A stretch of 64,000 nucleotides of DNA from Pontibacter diazotrophicus (GTDB taxonomy: Bacteria > Bacteroidota > Bacteroidia > Cytophagales > Hymenobacteraceae): positions 186,001 through 250,000 of the forward strand of contig NZ_QRGR01000007.1 of assembly GCF_003367245.1 (NCBI RefSeq). Reading direction: 5' to 3'. The notes beneath the pieces are model-generated. The model was not told the DNA's origin and did not search any database. It saw only the letters and a program-made list of their open reading frames with translations. Below, one piece after another: positions 25,325 to 33,070 of this stretch (within the stretch, counting starts at the first letter, position 1; the number at the start of each line of letters is the position of its first letter). Made by a program: the position numbers and the translations under genes.

Positions 25325-25860
25325 ACCGGGTCCAACCACCCCTGCCCCTCCTTGTCCAAGGAGGGGAGCCTGCTATTACTACTTCTGCTTGCCTAGGTTT
25401 ACTATACCTTTACTTTCATTTTCTGTATATTAAATTAATAAAACAGACAATAATATAATGGCGCTGCATAATAGGAAGTATCTGAAGGAGAACAGAAGAG
25501 AGCTTAGAGGTAGTTTAACACCCGCTGAGGCAGAACTTTGGAAATATCTAAAGGAAGGTCAGATGGAGGGGCGAAAGTTTAGGAGGCAGCATAGTGTTGC
25601 TAACTATATTCTTGACTTCTACTGTCCTTCAGAAAGATTAGCCATAGAACTGGATGGACAAATCCACCAAAACTCCAACTCTGAGTATTTTGATGAGAAG
25701 CGGGACCAGGCACTGGAGAGCTTAGGTATAAATGTGCTACGTTTTGAAAACAAAGAGATATTCCAAAACCTGGAGGCCGTACTACAGGAAATCAGCAGTA
25801 GCTTCAGTAGGTAAAACTCCCCTCCTTAGACAAGGAGGGGCAGGGGTGGTTGGACCCGGT
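25325..25860 (+). mobile_element. DUF559 endonuclease cassette bounded by 44-bp inverted repeats
   Basis: A 44-bp sequence at 25325-25368 recurs inverted at 25817-25860 with one mismatch (43/44). Each copy contains CCACCCCTGCCCCTCCTTG and then a CCAAGGAGGGG arm, so each end is itself a hairpin-forming palindrome. The only gene between them encodes a DUF559 VSR-like endonuclease, whose stop codon is two bases from the right repeat. No flanking target duplication is evident. There is no transposase. I infer a small mobile or domesticated cassette inserted between comEC and thiL. Confidence 0.7.
25458..25814 (+). CDS. DUF559 (VSR-like PD-(D/E)xK) endonuclease
   Basis: The 118-residue product is a single DUF559 domain related to very-short-patch-repair endonucleases. 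It begins with the hallmark LTPAEAELWKYLKEG. GRKFRRQHSVANYILDFYCP follows, then LAIELDGQIH and a C-terminal VLRFENKEI. Likely catalytic acidic residues are D53, E64 and D66. The family is poorly characterised; nicking or cleaving DNA is inferred from the fold. The inverted repeats on both sides suggest the palindromic ends are its substrate (inference). Confidence 0.88.
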   Translation: MALHNRKYLKENRRELRGSLTPAEAELWKYLKEGQMEGRKFRRQHSVANYILDFYCPSERLAIELDGQIHQNSNSEYFDEKRDQALESLGINVLRFENKEIFQNLEAVLQEISSSFSR

Positions 25861-25921
25861 GCCGCGGTTTTCAGCAACAGCCCCCGTTATATGAATGAAA
25901 GACTTCTTCCCTCAATTTCCG

Positions 25922-25929
25922 TATCTTTG
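25922..25929 (+). promoter_or_regulatory. Probable -7 element of thiL
   Basis: TATCTTTG matches TAnnTTTG and sits 23 bp before the ATG. No good -33 TTG is at the right distance. It lies just outside the right repeat of the DUF559 cassette. Confidence 0.5.
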
Positions 25930-25951
25930 CACATCCAAAAGTTAAAACATT

Positions 25952-26977
25952 ATGAGTGACTATACCCCGCTGAGCGAACTTGGTGAGTTTGGCTTGATTA
26001 AGCGAATAAAAGAGAAATTTGAGTTGCGAAATGCATCTTCGGTGAAAGGTATCGGTGACGATGCCGCCGTGCTGGAGCCGCAGGAGAAGCAACTGGTGGT
26101 GACAAGCGATATGCTGCTGGAAAGTGTGCACTTCGATTTAACCTTCTGCCCGCTGAAGCACCTGGGTTACAAGGCTGTGGCTGTGAATGTGTCGGATATT
26201 GCGGCCATGAATGCAAAGCCAACCCAAATTACAGTAAACATCGGTTTGGGCGCACGCTTTACAGTGGAAGCCGTGGAAGAACTATACGAAGGCATTCGCC
26301 TGGCCTGTGAGAACTATAACGTAGACCTGATTGGTGGCGATACCACCTCGTCCAGAGCGGGCCTGGTGATTAGCGTGACAGCGATAGGAGAGGTGGCTAA
26401 AGGAGAAGCCGTGTTGCGCAGCGGTGCCCAGGTGAACGACCTTGTTTGTGTGACAGGCGATTTAGGCGCTGCTTACCTGGGCCTGCAGGTGCTGGAGCGG
26501 GAGAAGCAGGCATTTATGGCCAACCCCGACATGCAGCCTGAGTTGGAGAACAAGCAATACATTGTGGGCCGCCAGTTGCGGCCAGAGGCCCGTATGGATG
26601 TGGTGTATGAACTGAAGGAGCTGGGTATCAAACCTACTTCGATGATAGATATTTCAGATGGCTTAGCCTCTGAGCTGATGCACATCTGTAGCCAGTCGGG
26701 AGTAGGCGCTACGGTTTACAAAGACAACCTGCCTGCCGACGGGCAAATGCTGGAGACGGCCGTGGAGTTTAACCTCGACCCAATTACCTGTATCATGAAT
26801 GGCGGCGAAGATTACGAATTGCTGTTTACCATTCCACTATCTGACCATGACAAAGTAAAAAATCACCCGGACATCACCATCATCGGCAAGATAACCGAAG
26901 CAAGCGAGGGCGTGAACATCGCCAATAAGCACGGACAGGCATTCCCGCTAAAGGCGCAGGGCTGGAGCCATTTTTAG
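25952..26977 (+). CDS. thiL: Thiamine-monophosphate kinase ThiL
   Basis: The 341-residue product phosphorylates thiamine monophosphate to thiamine diphosphate, the last step of cofactor synthesis. The N-terminal segment LGEFGLIKRIKEKF and the metal/ATP site GIGDDAAVL are typical. SDMLLESVHFDLTF, AVNVSDIAAMNAKPTQITV and DLIGGDTTSS follow, then the C-terminal DISDGLASEL and NGGEDYELLFT motifs. All metal-binding aspartates are present. Length matches the family. A TATCTTTG box at 25922-25929 is a likely -7 element, and the gene has its own terminator. Confidence 0.95.
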   Translation: MSDYTPLSELGEFGLIKRIKEKFELRNASSVKGIGDDAAVLEPQEKQLVVTSDMLLESVHFDLTFCPLKHLGYKAVAVNVSDIAAMNAKPTQITVNIGLGARFTVEAVEELYEGIRLACENYNVDLIGGDTTSSRAGLVISVTAIGEVAKGEAVLRSGAQVNDLVCVTGDLGAAYLGLQVLEREKQAFMANPDMQPELENKQYIVGRQLRPEARMDVVYELKELGIKPTSMIDISDGLASELMHICSQSGVGATVYKDNLPADGQMLETAVEFNLDPITCIMNGGEDYELLFTIPLSDHDKVKNHPDITIIGKITEASEGVNIANKHGQAFPLKAQGWSHF

Positions 26978-27026
26978 TGGCGTATCACGTATTTCGTATC
27001 ACGATTTAGAGTGTATCTAGAATCCT

Positions 27027-27080
27027 AAAAACAGAAGAGGTTGCCCGAATGTGTCGGAGCAGCCTCTTCTGTTTTTCTTT
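27027..27080 (+). terminator. thiL terminator
   Basis: AAAAACAGAAGAGG at 27027-27040 pairs with CCTCTTCTGTTTTT at 27063-27076, an exact 14-bp stem that extends inwards imperfectly, followed by T-rich sequence. Confidence 0.8.
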
Positions 27081-27129
27081 CAGCAGCCGTTTTACGTGAT
27101 ATGAAATACGTGTTACGAGCTACGAAACA

Positions 27130-27498
27130 TCAATCCTCCGGAAAAGGAATGAACACAAAGTTCTGGAAGTCTTCGTCTACCACGAAGAGGCAGCAGTACT
27201 CATCAGGGTCTTTGTAGGCGGCTTTAAAATCGTCTACTTTATCAGGCATCACCAGTTGCCGCTGCACGAAGTCTTCTAAGTAGGAAGCGTTGATGTGCCA
27301 CTCCAGCGCCGCTTCCTCTTTTGCGAGAAAGACAGAACCCACCGGCACCTGTGTGCGGCTGAATACAAAAATCGGGTATTCTGATATTTTGCGTTTGCGC
27401 ACCTGGTACGATGCTTCTTTCAGCGTCTCGGCCACCACCACAAAATCTTTGGAGATGGTGCCAAGGTATTTACCGTTTAATTCCGGATCGTTTTCCAT
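27130..27498 (-). CDS. Conserved hypothetical protein
   Basis: The 122-residue soluble product has no signal peptide. It is acidic, with alternating strands and helices (KDFVVVAETLKEASYQVRKR, SEYPIFVFSR, EYCCLFVVDEDFQNFVFIPF). I do not recognise a characterised family. It lies about 150 bp downstream of rlmD on the same strand and may be co-transcribed, although a word-repeat patch lies between them. Confidence 0.65.
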   Translation of the reverse strand: MENDPELNGKYLGTISKDFVVVAETLKEASYQVRKRKISEYPIFVFSRTQVPVGSVFLAKEEAALEWHINASYLEDFVQRQLVMPDKVDDFKAAYKDPDEYCCLFVVDEDFQNFVFIPFPED

Positions 27499-27650
27499 AT
27501 TTCTTTTTGCGTATCAGGTAGCACGTATCACGACAAAAGGCTTTCTAAATTTTACTTCTCCGTGAGCTTTGCCGACTTATAACAGGCCATAATCACGCAG
27601 AACACCGTCATCTCAGTGATGTCCTGATACGTGCTTCGTGATACGTGTGT

Positions 27651-29060
27651 CTATTTCGCTGTTAACAATACAATGTTTTCTACGTGGTGCGTCTGCGGGA
27701 ACATGTCCACGGGTTGCACGCGGGCCACGTTATACTTAGCGGAAAGCAACTCCAGGTCGCGTGCCTGTGTGGCTGGGTTACAGCTTACGTACACAATACG
27801 CTCCGGGTGCACCTGCAACAGTTTTGCTATTACATCCTCGTGCATGCCGGCGCGTGGTGGGTCCGTAATCACTACATCAGGCCGACCATGGCGCTCCACC
27901 AGTTCATCCGAAAGAATGTCTTTCATGTCTCCTGCATAAAACGTGGTATTGGTGATGTTGTTGATCTGGGAGTTGATTTTGGCATCTTCAATGGCACTCG
28001 GCACATACTCAATACCAATCACCTCGCGGCACTGCCGGGCCACAAAGTTTGCAATCGTTCCGGCGCCAGTATACAGGTCATACACCAGTTCGTCTCCTGT
28101 CAAGCCTGCAAATTCCCTTGTCAGTTTGTAGAGTTCGTACGCCTGGTCCGCGTTGGTCTGGTAAAATGACTTTGGCCCCACGCGGAATTGAATGCCCTCC
28201 ATCTCTTCGTGTATATAAGGCAAGCCATGGTAGCACACAACCTCCAGGTCATGGTAAGTCTCATTGCCTTTCGGGTTCACCACATACTGCAGTGAAGTGA
28301 TTTCAGGGAATGTCACCTTCAGGTGCTCCATAATTCCCAGAATCGCCTCCCGGTCATCCCGGAATACCTGCAGAATCACCATCAGTTCCCCGGTGTTGGC
28401 TGTCCGGATGATGAGGTTGCGCAGGAAGCCTGCCTGCTTCACCACATCAAAGAATTCCAGCCCATGCTCCCGCCCATACTGACGCACTTCCAGGCGAATA
28501 GCATTCGACGGGTCCGGCTGCAGGTAGCAGTGCTGGATGTCCAGGATCTTATCGAAGCGGCCAGGGATATGGAAACCCAGTGCATTGCGGTCGAATTCCT
28601 CCACAGACTTTATCTGCTCGTTGGTGAGCCAGCCATTGGGCGAGAAGGTAAACTCCAATTTGTTACGGTAGTACCTTGTTTTGGCAGAGCCCAGGATGGG
28701 GTCAAACTCCGGCAACGCCACTTTGCCGATGCGCTCCAGGTTGTCCTTCACCTGCTTCTGTTTGTAATACAGCTGTGTGTCGTAGCCAATGTGCTGCCAC
28801 TTACAGCCGCCGCATACCCCGAAGTGCTCACAGAAAGGCTCCACGCGCAGCTCTGAGTGCTCCCGGAAAGCAACAGGCACGGCCTCTAAAAAGCTTTTCT
28901 TTTTGCGGGTAACACGTAAGTCTACCACGTCGCCGGGAGCCACACCACTCACAAAAATCACCATATTGTTATGGCGCGCCAGGCATTTTCCCTCCGCCAC
29001 CATCTCCTCGATTTTAATATTTTCGAGTATTTCGAATTTATTTTTCTTCTGTTTTCTCAC
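27651..29060 (-). CDS. rlmD: 23S rRNA (uracil-1939-C5)-methyltransferase RlmD
   Basis: The 469-residue product methylates C5 of a uridine in 23S rRNA, using SAM. It has an N-terminal TRAM RNA-binding domain (about 8-65; NMVIFVSGVAPGDVVDLRVT). An Fe-S cluster motif CEHFGVCGGC has the family spacing. The SAM-binding DLYTGAGTIANFVA, the catalytic-loop TDPPRAGMHEDV and the nucleophile motif YVSCNPATQARDL are present. This Fe-S form matches RlmD rather than RlmCD. Paralogs named RumA are synonyms. Confidence 0.93.
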   Translation of the reverse strand: MRKQKKNKFEILENIKIEEMVAEGKCLARHNNMVIFVSGVAPGDVVDLRVTRKKKSFLEAVPVAFREHSELRVEPFCEHFGVCGGCKWQHIGYDTQLYYKQKQVKDNLERIGKVALPEFDPILGSAKTRYYRNKLEFTFSPNGWLTNEQIKSVEEFDRNALGFHIPGRFDKILDIQHCYLQPDPSNAIRLEVRQYGREHGLEFFDVVKQAGFLRNLIIRTANTGELMVILQVFRDDREAILGIMEHLKVTFPEITSLQYVVNPKGNETYHDLEVVCYHGLPYIHEEMEGIQFRVGPKSFYQTNADQAYELYKLTREFAGLTGDELVYDLYTGAGTIANFVARQCREVIGIEYVPSAIEDAKINSQINNITNTTFYAGDMKDILSDELVERHGRPDVVITDPPRAGMHEDVIAKLLQVHPERIVYVSCNPATQARDLELLSAKYNVARVQPVDMFPQTHHVENIVLLTAK

Positions 29061-29513
29061 AATGCTGCAAAATTAATCAAAATAGAGGAGAAAAGGGAGG
29101 GAGAGGTGATATGATGATGAAGAGAGTGGTTATGGGATAATGTAGGATGGGCTTAACTGAACAAAATTTTTAAGAAAAGTCCCAGCGGGACGACCTGTTG
29201 ATAGAATTCAAATGCTATGGATTTTCCAACTCCGTAGGAGCGGCCTGTTAGGGATGTTGAACAGGCCGCTCCTACGGAGCTGAATATGCTTCTTTACCTT
29301 TCAAGCTATCAACAGAACGTCCCGCTGGGACTTGAAGCCAGTACAAAATAATTTAGTATCATCCCGATTGTGATTAACCTTTATGTGAATAAAAGGACAC
29401 AGGTTGAACTGGAAGAGCAATTCAGATACAGTAGTCCCTTCCTCAAACAATCAACAAAAAGCAATTAACAATAACCTTTATCTTTGCAGCTCTAAATAAG
29501 GAACTTCATCAGC
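29061..29513. other. Intergenic region with a nested palindrome
   Basis: No gene is seen. Most of the region is the four-hairpin repeat at 29177-29333. The remaining 180 bp before the SDR gene is AT-rich and should carry its promoter. Confidence 0.6.
29177..29333. repeat. Nested four-hairpin palindrome with CCTGTT tails
   Basis: The outer arms are 28 nt (29177-29204 and 29306-29333), inverted with 26/28 identity, and contain GTCCCAGCGGGAC plus CCTGTTGATAG. The inner arms are 20 nt (29230-29249 and 29260-29279), perfectly inverted, with CTCCGTAGGAG plus CGGCCTGTT. Each arm is a short palindrome followed by a shared CCTGTT tail, so outer and inner layers look like variants of one repeat unit. 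Reminiscent of REP-type elements; no transposase is nearby. Confidence 0.75.
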
Positions 29514-30323
29514 ATGAAAGATAAAGTAGTTTTAATTACAGGCGGCACGTCCGGTATCGGGAAGGCCTGTGCCTTTGCTTTTGGCAGGGCAGGAGCGAAG
29601 GTGGTCTTTACAGGGCGTAATCTGCAGAACCTGGAGCAGACATCGCAGGAATTGGCAGCTGCAGGCATCGATAACCTGCCTGTGCAGGCCGATGTGAGCG
29701 TGGAGGAGCAGTGTGAGCAAATGGTGCAGAAAACAATGAACATGTACGGCCGCCTGGATGTGCTGATAAACAACGCAGGTATCTCGATGCGCGCCCTTTT
29801 TGAGGACCTGCACCTGGATGTTATCCGGAAGGTGATGGACATTAACTTCTGGGGCACCGTGTACAGCACCAAGTATGCGCTGCCTTACATAAAGGCGGGC
29901 AAAGGCTCTATTATTGGGATTTCCTCTATAGCCGGTTACCGGGGTCTCCCTGCCCGCACAGGTTACTCCGCCTCCAAGTTTGCCATGCATGGTTTCCTGG
30001 AGACGCTGCGAACCGAAATGCTGCACCAGGGGGTGCATGTAATGGTGGCCTGTCCGGGTTTTACGGCCTCCAACATACGAAACACCGCGCTGGCAGCCGA
30101 CGGACTTCAGCAAGGGGAGTCGCCACGGGAGGAGGGAGCCATGATGACAGCAGAAGAAGTGGCAGAACGCATTCTGAAGGCCACAAAGCAACGCAAACGC
30201 GACCTGGTGATGACCTTTCAGGGGAAGCTGACGGTGTTCCTGAACAAGTGGCTACCCGGCCTCACCGATAAGCTGGTGTTCAATGTAATGGCGAAGGAGA
30301 AAGATTCGCCGCTCAAGAAATAG
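29514..30323 (+). CDS. Short-chain dehydrogenase/reductase (SDR)
   Basis: The 269-residue product is a classical SDR. The cofactor motif is TGGTSGIGKACAFAFGRAG (Gx3GxG), NNAG lies near residue 90 and the catalytic tetrad includes S about 138 and YSASK about 152-156. Residues near the N-terminal fold suggest NADP(H) preference, but this is uncertain. The C-terminal tail (KLTVFLNKWLPGLTDKLVFN) is like that of the DHRS7-like/YciK-type membrane-associated SDRs. The substrate is unknown. Confidence 0.9.
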   Translation: MKDKVVLITGGTSGIGKACAFAFGRAGAKVVFTGRNLQNLEQTSQELAAAGIDNLPVQADVSVEEQCEQMVQKTMNMYGRLDVLINNAGISMRALFEDLHLDVIRKVMDINFWGTVYSTKYALPYIKAGKGSIIGISSIAGYRGLPARTGYSASKFAMHGFLETLRTEMLHQGVHVMVACPGFTASNIRNTALAADGLQQGESPREEGAMMTAEEVAERILKATKQRKRDLVMTFQGKLTVFLNKWLPGLTDKLVFNVMAKEKDSPLKK

Positions 30324-30368
30324 TTATTTGTTATTCGATTAACCAATAACGAGCAACGAATAACGAAG
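30321..30368. repeat. AACGAATAACGAA word repeat
   Basis: The segment between the convergent SDR and TPR/SH3 genes holds TTATTTGTTATTCG and AACGAGCAACGAATAACG. The latter is an exact inverted match to 20617-20634. Confidence 0.6.
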
Positions 30369-31103
30369 CTAGGGTAACTCCAGCAGGTTGCTTTTCCGGA
30401 TAAAAGCTTTCTCGCCTTTCCACTCAATCTCGTACCAGATGTCCTGCTCTCCTCTTATGGGTACTTTATGTCCTTCGGTGGCCGTGGCCAGCCAGGAACC
30501 TCCGGCAGAGGGAGCTGACATAATGGCGACATGATTTTTCGTGATGATACCCGCATCTCCTAAATTCAGGAAGTTGATGTAGTAGAGTATAAACAGCAGG
30601 TACAGCGTATAACTGACTTGGAAGGTTTTGCTGAACCGGTGGCCCTTGCGCCATCTGAAGAACATGACAGTGGCTGTGACAACGGCAGCAAGCAGCATAA
30701 GCTCCAGAATACGCATATAGTGCTTGCTGAACTGCGTTTTAAAGAACTGCAGGTCGTTGTACTCGTAACCCTGGAGGCGGTGCGCCTGCGCCAGTTCTTC
30801 CATTTTTCGCAGTACCGAACGGCTTGGTTCTTTCGTATAAAAAAGATGCAGGTAATACATAGCACCGGTATAGTCGTGCAGGCCTTCTTTAATGTAAGCC
30901 ATTTTCAGAAGCATCTGGGGCGAATACAGCTGCTCTTGTAGGATTTGCTCGTATAAAGTGAAGGCTTCTGTATAATGCTGTTTTTGAAATAAAGAATCTG
31001 CTGTTGCCAATGTTGTTTTATCTGCCTGAGCATAAGCTGGTTTTGCCAGAAAGGCCAAAAAAATGACTAAAAATGCAGATATTTTGAACCAAAGGTTTTG
31101 CAT
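30369..31103 (-). CDS. TPR and SH3-type membrane protein, BatE-like
   Basis: The 244-residue product starts with a signal peptide (to about 25, KPAYAQA). Tetratricopeptide-like helices follow (about 30-115; YTEAFTLYEQILQEQLYSP). Two membrane segments come next (about 132-150 and 162-182). The C-terminal SH3-like domain reads HVAIMSAPSAGGSWLATATE to KAFIRKSNLLELP. This combination resembles the BatE component of the Bacteroidota Bat proteins, but no other bat gene is nearby. The promoter of the divergent tRNA-Lys begins at its start codon. Confidence 0.75.
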   Translation of the reverse strand: MQNLWFKISAFLVIFLAFLAKPAYAQADKTTLATADSLFQKQHYTEAFTLYEQILQEQLYSPQMLLKMAYIKEGLHDYTGAMYYLHLFYTKEPSRSVLRKMEELAQAHRLQGYEYNDLQFFKTQFSKHYMRILELMLLAAVVTATVMFFRWRKGHRFSKTFQVSYTLYLLFILYYINFLNLGDAGIITKNHVAIMSAPSAGGSWLATATEGHKVPIRGEQDIWYEIEWKGEKAFIRKSNLLELP

Positions 31104-31127
31104 TTAAAAACTTAGCTGTTAGTTTTG
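31096..31127 (+). promoter_or_regulatory. Promoter of first tRNA-Lys
   Basis: TTTTG (31096-31100) and TAGTTTTG (31120-31127) are 19 nt apart and match the Bacteroidota -33/-7 consensus. The -33 box abuts the start codon of the divergent gene. Confidence 0.7.
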
Positions 31128-31173
31128 CATCGCAATTCAGGGAAACGCCCTGAGAAATGCAAGTTAATAAAAA

Positions 31174-31246
31174 GATTCTGTAGCTCAGCTGGTAGAGCAA
31201 TACACTTTTAATGTATGGGTCCTGGGTTCGAATCCCAGCGGGATCA
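31174..31246 (+). tRNA. tRNA-Lys (anticodon UUU), copy 1
   Basis: The cloverleaf has acceptor GATTCTG/CGGGATC with two G-U pairs, D-arm GCTC...GAGC, anticodon arm ATACA-CTTTTAA-TGTAT giving TTT, and T-loop TTCGAAT. It is identical to copy 2, 230 bp further on. Confidence 0.93.
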
Positions 31247-31248
31247 CA

Positions 31249-31293
31249 AAAGAAAGAAAAAGCCTTTTCTGAATGAAAAGGCTTTTTCTTTCT
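31249..31293 (+). terminator. Terminator of tRNA-Lys copy 1
   Basis: AGAAAGAAAAAGCCTTTTC and its inverse GAAAAGGCTTTTTCTTTCT form a long stem directly after the tRNA, with an A/T-rich end on both strands. Confidence 0.8.
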
Positions 31294-31344
31294 ACTCTTG
31301 CTGAGCAGCAGCAAGATGAATTTATAGCTGAAACGGAAAATAAC

Positions 31345-31376
31345 TTTTGGCTAATAAAAATTATTAACTACCTTTG
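31345..31376 (+). promoter_or_regulatory. Promoter of second tRNA-Lys
   Basis: TTTTG (31345-31349) and TACCTTTG (31369-31376) are 19 nt apart, a full -33/-7 match. So copy 2 is transcribed independently of copy 1. Confidence 0.75.
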
Positions 31377-31403
31377 CACTCCCAAATAACGGGAACTAGT
31401 ACT

Positions 31404-31476
31404 GATTCTGTAGCTCAGCTGGTAGAGCAATACACTTTTAATGTATGGGTCCTGGGTTCGAATCCCAGCGGGATCA
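31404..31476 (+). tRNA. tRNA-Lys (anticodon UUU), copy 2
   Basis: The mature sequence is identical to copy 1, anticodon TTT. It has its own promoter and terminator, so it is an independent duplicate unit. Confidence 0.93.
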
Positions 31477-31482
31477 CTTCTT

Positions 31483-31515
31483 AAGCCTCAAACCTACGTT
31501 TGAGGCTTTTTTTTT
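31483..31515 (+). terminator. Terminator of tRNA-Lys copy 2
   Basis: AAGCCTCAAAC and GTTTGAGGCTT form an 11-bp stem with a 4-nt loop (31483-31508), followed by a run of about ten T residues. Confidence 0.85.
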
Positions 31516-31615
31516 CTACTTTTGGCAATATTAGTATATTGCTATAGAACTTGAACAGCATCTAGCAGGAAATCTTTTCTTTCCCTCATAAACGACTACA
31601 CGGGTAGGTATATCT

Positions 31616-32233
31616 ATGGAGAACGCTATTAAAATTCATTTGCCGGTGTCAGTTTCATATCCGGCTTTGGAAGGGCTAATGCAGAAGAAAATGGTGGGTG
31701 ACTATATTCCCAGGCAGGTAGGAGGAGAGACTACTCCTCCTTACGCCCAGATACTGGATGTTGGACTTGCAGGAAGCAGCACAGGTGACTATGATGTTAT
31801 CCTCCGGATCAAACTGAAAATTCTCCGAACAGTTCTGAAGCGCGACCAGGTTGATTTATATGTTCTGGCAACACTCGGTTACGACAACGCAGCGCAGCAG
31901 CTGTATGTCCGGAAGTTTACGCTGGATGCCAAGACCTCCAGCGGTTTCTACAATACAGCTTTAGAGGTGCTGGTAAATAAAGTAGCTTATAGCCAAATTA
32001 TAAAAAAGGCAAGAGTTAATCTGAGTGAGATCGTATCAGCAGAGCTGCTAAAAGCCAACGGCATGCTGGAAACAGGATTGGATTTGAAAGGCAATAAGCT
32101 AATGGGAGCTGTTCAGGAGGTTCGTGTACAGCATGTTACGCCTCAGCCTAAACAGGTGTCTCTTACGTTTGAACTGTTGGCGGATTTAAAACTTGAGATT
32201 CTTGATTTAATTAGCCTCATGCCACCAAAGTAG
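31616..32233 (+). CDS. DUF4403-like protein, short form
   Basis: The 205-residue product starts with a strand pattern (IKIHLPVSVSYPALEGLMQKKM) like the repeated lipid-binding-like units of DUF4403. LDVGLAGSSTGDYDVILRIKLKI and a helical C-terminal half follow. DUF4403 proteins are usually about 450 residues with a signal peptide; this one is about half and has none, so it may be a single-unit relative. Assignment is tentative. The gene follows the tRNA-Lys pair and has its own terminator. Confidence 0.55.
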   Translation: MENAIKIHLPVSVSYPALEGLMQKKMVGDYIPRQVGGETTPPYAQILDVGLAGSSTGDYDVILRIKLKILRTVLKRDQVDLYVLATLGYDNAAQQLYVRKFTLDAKTSSGFYNTALEVLVNKVAYSQIIKKARVNLSEIVSAELLKANGMLETGLDLKGNKLMGAVQEVRVQHVTPQPKQVSLTFELLADLKLEILDLISLMPPK

Positions 32234-32285
32234 ATGCTCATGCTTTTCACTAGCAAATTTAGTCCGAACGGGCTAACACATATAT

Positions 32286-32322
32286 AAGCCCGGCTAATCA
32301 CCCCGATTAGCCGGGCTTTATG
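32286..32322 (+). terminator. Terminator of the DUF4403-like gene
   Basis: AAGCCCGGCTAATC (32286-32299) and GATTAGCCGGGCTT (32305-32318) form a perfect 14-bp stem with a 5-nt loop, followed by T residues. Confidence 0.8.
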
Positions 32323-32491
32323 CATCTAAAGCTTTTAGCGCTACGTTAGCTGCACCGTCCAGAACAGGTTGAAGTCCAGAACAGCTGGTGAAATTTCTTT
32401 AATGAAGCCAAGTCTTCTGAGGCTTAGCAGAGCAGGTAGAGAGTTAACTCGATGAGCGGTTAGTATACCTGCAGCTTTATAGCGAACCTAC

Positions 32492-32762
32492 TGCTCCTCC
32501 AATTAAATTATTATATATATTACACATGTAATAACTGCGAAACTGTCCCCTTGAGGGTAGGGCCGTTTCATTCTAGCATATTCTCCCCTTGAGGGGAGCG
32601 GGAGGGGTGTTTACACCTGTGGAAAGAACGCAAATAGGGTAAATCAGGCAATATAGCTCCGAAATTTACACCCCTATAATCCCCTCAAGGGGATAGTCTT
32701 GGAGAATGAAACAGCCCTGCCCTCAAGGGGAGATTCTCTCTAGCAACTAAATTGGAGGAGCA
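32492..32762. repeat. Three-layer nested palindrome with CCCCTC hairpins
   Basis: The outer arms, TGCTCCTCCAATT (32492-32504) and its exact inverse (32750-32762), enclose two further layers. Middle arms are 29 nt (32546-32574 and 32703-32731, 27/29 inverted). Inner arms hold ACACCCCT boxes next to CCCCTCAAGGGG hairpins near 32583-32615 and 32664-32695. The inner layer has the box-plus-hairpin design of the DUF559 cassette ends. The 45-bp centre encodes nothing. Confidence 0.75.
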
Positions 32763-33070
32763 CTACTGAAGCTGTGTTGTCTTTCAGAACCAGCAGATAA
32801 GAGAACAGAAGGATATTGAGAAATAAATATAATTATTTTAATATAAAATTGACGTTATTATTGTGCAAATATTTTTATGCAAAGATGCTGAAAATATGCG
32901 ATCTGTCTCCTGACAAGGAATTAATGTTCTTTCACATGCTTATTTAAGGCTTTGGTCACGCTTTATTGCTGAACCGCCATAAATAAAGATTAGATAATAC
33001 TTTCTATTCTAAGTTATTAGCTATAGTAGCTATTTTTGTACTTGTTTTATGTGTTACCAAATCTTGCAAA

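Larger units (their letters stand above)
26980..27652. repeat. Scattered CGTATCACG word repeats between genes
   Basis: Variants of ACGTATCACGAA or its complement occur at 26980-27008, 27094-27128, 27507-27532 and 27625-27652, always outside genes. They flank thiL, the 122-residue gene and rlmD. They resemble the word repeats at other gene ends but have a different sequence. Confidence 0.6.
32234..33070. other. 840-bp gene-free region with a nested palindrome
   Basis: Apart from the terminator at 32286 and the large palindrome at 32492-32762, no gene is visible. A TATTTTTG box at 33031-33038 is a possible -7 element for the secreted nuclease gene; its -33 is weak. Confidence 0.55.

Noticed and set aside
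31018..31314. Minus-strand open frame across the first tRNA-Lys
   Set aside because: It is the reverse complement of the tRNA and its terminator, overlapping the start of the TPR/SH3 gene.
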